From assembly GCF_014640555.1 (NCBI RefSeq), contig NZ_BMHE01000025.1, forward strand, positions 1 through 64,000: 64,000 bases of DNA. The letters run 5' to 3'. Below, piece by piece: positions 60,355 through 64,000 of the stretch. The notes beneath the pieces were generated by a model. It was given only the letters and a program-made list of their open reading frames with translations, had not been told where the DNA came from and made no database searches. Position 1 is the first letter of the stretch. Every line of letters starts with the position of its first letter. The DNA is from Paenibacillus marchantiophytorum (lineage in GTDB: Bacteria > Bacillota > Bacilli > Paenibacillales > NBRC-103111). The position numbers and the translations under genes are program-made.

Positions 60355-62241
60355 ATGACGTTGCGACAATTTGCCTTCCGCAATGTTAGCCGGAACAAAC
60401 GAACGTATGCCGCTTTTTTTCTGAGCAGCACGTTTTCGGTGATGATCTTTTTTATTTATGCGGTTTTTATTTTTCATCCTGCAATTAAAAATTCCGGTTT
60501 CAACTGGTCGGCGGTTGAGGCAATGACGGTTGCGGAATATATCGTCTACGTGTTCTCCATCTTCTTCGTATTCTATTCCGTCAGTGCCTTCCTGAAATCC
60601 CGCAAACGGGAATTCGGCGTGCTCATCATGCTCGGCATGACCTACAATCAGCTGCGACGGATAGTCTTTATCGAAAGCATGGTGATCGGTTTCGCTTCCA
60701 TTGTGGCAGGTCTTGCCGCCGGCATGCTGTTCGCCAAGCTATTCATGATGATCGGAGCCGATGTGATGCAGATGAGCCCGCTGCCATACTACATGCCAAG
60801 CAAAGCAATTCTGCTCACTCTGTCCGCATTCGTGCTGTTGTTTCTCGTCATCTCCGCGTTCACTGCCGCATTCGTACAGGCCAGTAAGCCGATCGATCTG
60901 CTGAAAGGCGGCGCCAAACCGAAGCCTGAACCTAAATCATCCGTTTTTCTTGCAAATACAGCGTTCTGCCTTCTGCTTGCCGGATACGCCATATCGTTCC
61001 TGGTTAAAGGTGTCAAGGTCGTTTTCGCTCTTTTGCCGGTCACGATCATAGTCATCATCGGCACTTACCTTTTGTATACACAGTTGAGCGTGTTTGTGAT
61101 TCGCACTTTAAGAAGCAACCGCTCTGTCTTTTTGCGCAAAACGAATGTGCTCGTTTTTTCCGATATGGCTTACCGTATGAAGGACAACGCCCGCATGTTC
61201 TTTCTCGTGACGATCGTTTCGACAGTCGCCATTTGCGCCATGGGCGGCTTAATGGGATTTCTGGAGACAATCCACAAACAAATCTCAGATGCGTACCCGT
61301 TCTCCTATAATTACATCCAAACCACCGGTGATGTCGGGCAAGCAGCCTATCATACGAAAATAATCGAACAAGTGCTCAAAGAACGGGGAATTCGTTATGA
61401 TAAATTGTCCCTCCATGTAGTCAGTTTCGATTCTGTAAATGGACAATCACTGAACTTCATCCGCCTGTCCGAGTATACCAAGCTTGCCCAAGCCTTGGAT
61501 TATCCAGTACTGTCGCTGCAGGGAAATGAAGCAGCGACCATCTGGACCATGAAAAACCGGCCGTTTCCGGAACGCGATTGGTCAGTAAAGGGAACATCCA
61601 TCACATTGAGTATGAAACAAACCGTTGGAAAGGCGGTCACGCCTCCCATTATCGATGAACCGCTGTTGATCGTTCAGGATTGGATGCTTGACTCCTTTGG
61701 CATTCCCAATAAAGAACAGATTTTGACCGCTTACGATACGGACAGCAACGATTCAACGGCGGAGACGGGGGAGGCCATCGCTGGGCAGCTCGGATATGCA
61801 CAAACCTCCGGTTTTTGGTTCGCATCTCCTGCCTATTTGGAGGAACAGATGAAGCGGACCTATCATCTGATGCTTTTCGTCGGGTTGTTTGTCAGTTGCG
61901 TATTTTTTCTTGCATCGGGAAGCTTTCTATATTTCCGGCTGTTTACCGACCTGAACGATGACAAAATGAAGTACCGTTCCATAACGAAGATCGGGTTGAC
62001 CGACAAGGAGCTTGAGAAGGTGGTGAGTCTACAGATGGCACTGTTGTTTTTCGTACCGCTCGCGGTCGCGCTCATCCACAGCTCGGTTGCGCTCTACGCT
62101 CTGCATAACCTGCTCCATTCGCCGGTCGTTCATTCGACCATTACGGTCTGCATCGTTTTCCTTGCCGCGCAATTCCTGTACTTTCTACTGATCCGTGCCC
62201 GTTATTTAAAGCATTTGAAACAATCAGCGAGCTCTAACTGA
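60355..62241 (+). CDS. BceB-like ABC transporter permease (FtsX domain)
   Basis: 628 residues with ten predicted membrane helices. The start MTLRQFAFRNVSRNKRTYAA is typical of BceB permeases. FtsX-type regions are at about 55-215 and 540-625. A large extracellular region between helices 7 and 8 (about 305-505) is where these proteins bind the antimicrobial peptide complex. With the ATPase it removes cell-wall-active peptides from their target and signals to the kinase. The start lies directly after the stop of a 30-codon frame. Confidence 0.9.
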   Translation: MTLRQFAFRNVSRNKRTYAAFFLSSTFSVMIFFIYAVFIFHPAIKNSGFNWSAVEAMTVAEYIVYVFSIFFVFYSVSAFLKSRKREFGVLIMLGMTYNQLRRIVFIESMVIGFASIVAGLAAGMLFAKLFMMIGADVMQMSPLPYYMPSKAILLTLSAFVLLFLVISAFTAAFVQASKPIDLLKGGAKPKPEPKSSVFLANTAFCLLLAGYAISFLVKGVKVVFALLPVTIIVIIGTYLLYTQLSVFVIRTLRSNRSVFLRKTNVLVFSDMAYRMKDNARMFFLVTIVSTVAICAMGGLMGFLETIHKQISDAYPFSYNYIQTTGDVGQAAYHTKIIEQVLKERGIRYDKLSLHVVSFDSVNGQSLNFIRLSEYTKLAQALDYPVLSLQGNEAATIWTMKNRPFPERDWSVKGTSITLSMKQTVGKAVTPPIIDEPLLIVQDWMLDSFGIPNKEQILTAYDTDSNDSTAETGEAIAGQLGYAQTSGFWFASPAYLEEQMKRTYHLMLFVGLFVSCVFFLASGSFLYFRLFTDLNDDKMKYRSITKIGLTDKELEKVVSLQMALLFFVPLAVALIHSSVALYALHNLLHSPVVHSTITVCIVFLAAQFLYFLLIRARYLKHLKQSASSN

Positions 62242-62342
62242 TTGCCGCTATTTCTGAAAGGACCGTCGGCTATTTTGGGGTGGATTTAAGGGGTTCTCCC
62301 TTTTTAGTTGACGTCTACCGCAGGCCTCTTTGTTTTGGGGGT

Positions 62343-62552
62343 TTTCGGTCTTGAGTGGCATCTAATGAACTGTAGGATGCTTATAGAAGAGAAAATGGCT
62401 ACTTTGGAGATTTAATGAACTGGATTGGCGTTACCCGGTACTTTTTTGCCCGAATTGTTATCCATTTCTTGGAATAACACATATGGCATTCATTAGATTT
62501 TCAGAATGAGCGATTTTGGCTGAATAAAGGGTATTGGGTTCGTAAGTGAGTA
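62343..62552 (+). repeat. Second repeat family (TAATGAACT units), copy 2
   Basis: Matches the reverse complement of 33205-33400 over nearly all its length, with TCTAATGAACTG and TTTAATGAACTGGA in forward and GCATTCATTAGAT in reverse orientation. It ends with AATGAGCGATTTTGG and AATAAAGGGTATTG. Just upstream (62281-62310) GGATTTAAGGGG and CTCCCTTTTTAG resemble the start of copy B of the first family. No gene is supported in 62242-62633. Confidence 0.75.
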
Positions 62553-62633
62553 TACAGGGATTTCCCCGATACCATTTGAATTCTTCGTTTCCTATGGAGA
62601 CGAAACAGGATTAAAAACACTCAGTTCCAATCA

Positions 62634-62780
62634 GCAGGTGTTACACGTACGAAAGACGGTACTATTATTGGTGGAGTTCGACATCAATTCAAAAATACAA
62701 CCAATGGAGTTGAAGCAAAAGCTTCTGTTGAATTTGTAGTCCAAAATAAGAAATTGATGTTCCCAATTAGTTTCGAGTGA
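62634..62780 (+). pseudogene. Remnant of a beta-rich protein C-terminus
   Basis: An open stretch of 49 codons (AGVTRTKDGTIIGGVRHQF, VEAKASVEFVVQNKKLMFPI) ends at TGA 62778-62780. It reads like the end of an Ig-like or copper-amine-oxidase-type extracellular domain. No start or ribosome site is seen. Family not recognised. Confidence 0.35.
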
Positions 62781-63244
62781 CTTAGAGACATTAGAATAGA
62801 TTCTGCTTTTATGTCATTAATTGAACCCATTTTTTTCTATTGTCTTTCGTTATTATGAAGAGTTCATGATACATTCCAGAACAGCTACGTTTTCTAGGGT
62901 TGGAGATCTTAAAGCTTCCCCGAATAATAACCCAACCTCAGACTTAACACTCCAAATACTAGAAGCACAAATAATGACAATATCCAATCAATGTTCCTAC
63001 AAAAATCCTTCCGGCCGTATTATTGTCTCTGTACGAAAGAGACGTGAAAAACTACAATGAATTCAGAATTGATATCGCTTACAAACAATTAAAATAGGAG
63101 GTCAACAAATCGTCTTTTTGATTGAAAACGAGAAAAATGAGCACGCATTGACACTTTGGACGATTGCAAAATAAAGGCTGTCGATGCCGGAATGGCAGGG
63201 GGTGATTCGAACAAAACTCCTACTGGCCTGCTAATCAGAACAGT
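62781..63244. other. Degenerate stretch without supported gene
   Basis: A 79-codon frame at 62821-63060 has no ribosome site or recognisable motif. Near 63095 an AGGAGG precedes a frame of about 18 codons (ENEKNEHALTLWTIAK). Nothing else is supported. The region connects two gene remnants. Confidence 0.3.
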
Positions 63245-63415
63245 TTCAAACCGTTAACTGTCGGCTTGCTAAGCTTCTTCGTTAGCGTCGGTGTATCAGA
63301 CTGGGGACTTATTGGTGCAACGATGGTGCTCTCGAGTTTACCTATGATTATTGTATATATGATAGGTAATGAAAAGATTGAAAATGCATTGACGGCAGGA
63401 GCTATTTTGAAGTAA
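63245..63415 (+). pseudogene. Carbohydrate ABC permease, C-terminal fragment
   Basis: The frame reads KPLTVGLLSFFVSVGVSD, WGLIGATMVLSSLPMIIVY and MIGNEKIENALTAGAILK before TAA 63413-63415. This is the last quarter of a MalG-type sugar permease, including the final membrane helix and the LTAGAIK-type terminus. The EAA loop and the first four or five helices are missing. Confidence 0.7.
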
Positions 63416-63603
63416 GAGGAATAGGCGTATGACAATACTATGTTCTGACAACTTATATAAGATTTAAAGGAAACTGCTTATTATCAGTCAAGACTGATGA
63501 GAAAGCGGTTTTCTTTGTAAATGAAAAGGAAAAATTACCTTATAATCGTCTACTTATCTTAGATTATTAGAATTATCATAACGCTTTCATTGTTTTATGA
63601 TAA

Positions 63604-63966
63604 GGATGTAAAGAAAAAGCACATCAAAAGGATTCCAAAAATTCGGAAGAAGCGAAAAAGTTCGTTGATTGGTTTATTAATGATAAAGAGGTTGGACAAA
63701 CACTTAGTCTCGTACGAGGTGTTCCCGTATCCAAAGCAGTATTGGAAGATCTACAACCTTCGCTAAATGAAGCTAATAAAGCCCAGGTGGATATCATCAG
63801 CAAGGCAGCTCCTGTGGCAAACTTATTTTCCAGCAGACCCAAAGGTTACGGCGCATGGACAGATGAATGGACCAAAGTTTCCCAAGCTGTAGGTTTCGGT
63901 AAAATGACACCAGAACAAGGCTTCGATGAGTTAAAGAAAAAATGGGATGAAATTATTAAATTATAA
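63604..63966 (+). pseudogene. Sugar-binding ABC lipoprotein, C-terminal fragment
   Basis: The open frame from 63604, with homology from about 63628, reads NSEEAKKFVDWFINDKEVGQ, GVPVSKAVLEDL, AWTDEWTKVSQAVGFGKMTP and FDELKKKWDEIIKL to TAA 63964-63966. It is the C-terminal third of an extracellular sugar-binding protein. Lipobox and N-terminal lobe are absent. With the permease fragment before it, it shows a dismantled sugar ABC transporter whose pieces keep the same strand. Confidence 0.7.
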
Positions 63967-64000
63967 TGTAAGCGTAACAGAGGTCTTATGGAATTCCGCC

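Noticed and set aside
62821..63060. 79-codon plus-strand frame
   Set aside because: No ribosome site or recognisable sequence; surrounded by gene remnants.

Overview
The window looks like chromosomal DNA of a soil Firmicute of the Paenibacillus type. The evidence is strong AGGAGG-type ribosome sites with frequent TTG/GTG starts, sigma-A promoters, Rho-independent terminators, S-layer-homology (SLH) proteins, a Bce-type peptide-antibiotic module, AraC sensor regulators with paired Lpl-type sugar ABC transporters, and a YheC/D spore-coat ATP-grasp protein. No rRNA, tRNA or CRISPR array was recognised. All homology statements come from recognition of the translated sequence, not from searches.

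Layout. 0-4.6 kb is a decayed accessory patch: an IS4-type transposase tail fused to a decapitated large serine recombinase, then small hypothetical or immunity-like genes, several with stops or frameshifts. 5.2-7.1 kb holds an SDR gene divergent from a MerR regulator plus a beta-carbonic anhydrase; the divergent promoters overlap a perfect dyad. 7.3-17.9 kb is a glycan-use locus: membrane AraC sensor, secreted LamG-glycosidase, two sugar permeases, solute-binding lipoprotein and GH29 alpha-L-fucosidase. 18-26 kb is mixed: a repeat element, AraC/MFS remnants, a protein with an eCIS-type motif joined to a possible TraB/TIKI/EreA-like domain, DoxX, CapA + YheC/D, class I aldolase and an AAA ATPase. 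26.3-33.5 kb is a cassette flanked by inverted copies of the repeat element; it carries a decayed siderophore-binding gene, an AraC regulator, a secreted phosphoesterase and a secreted PQQ-type sugar dehydrogenase.

34-36.6 kb is a second patch of immunity-like and truncated genes. 36.6-42 kb is an IclR-controlled operon (SDR, IlvD/Edd sugar-acid dehydratase, M20 hydrolase, HAD phosphatase) with two matching operator-like palindromes. 43-46.4 kb is visibly GC-rich and probably acquired: MFS efflux pump, NAD-dependent epimerase-like protein and a TetR gene that appears to be leaderless. 46.6-53.6 kb has small genes, an HD-domain pseudogene and a large SLH surface protein. 54-57.4 kb has PanE-like, TetR and PAF-acetylhydrolase-like genes. 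57.5-62.2 kb is a complete BceRS-BceAB module with two BceR-type boxes. The right end holds a second repeat type and remnants of a sugar ABC transporter.

The most interesting undescribed structure is a family of roughly 260-330 bp intergenic elements (four copies). Each is built from a GGGAACTA..ATCCGCTAT unit in a fixed ++--(+) order and ends in a terminator-like hairpin. The most interesting protein is the eCIS-motif protein at 19.6 kb.
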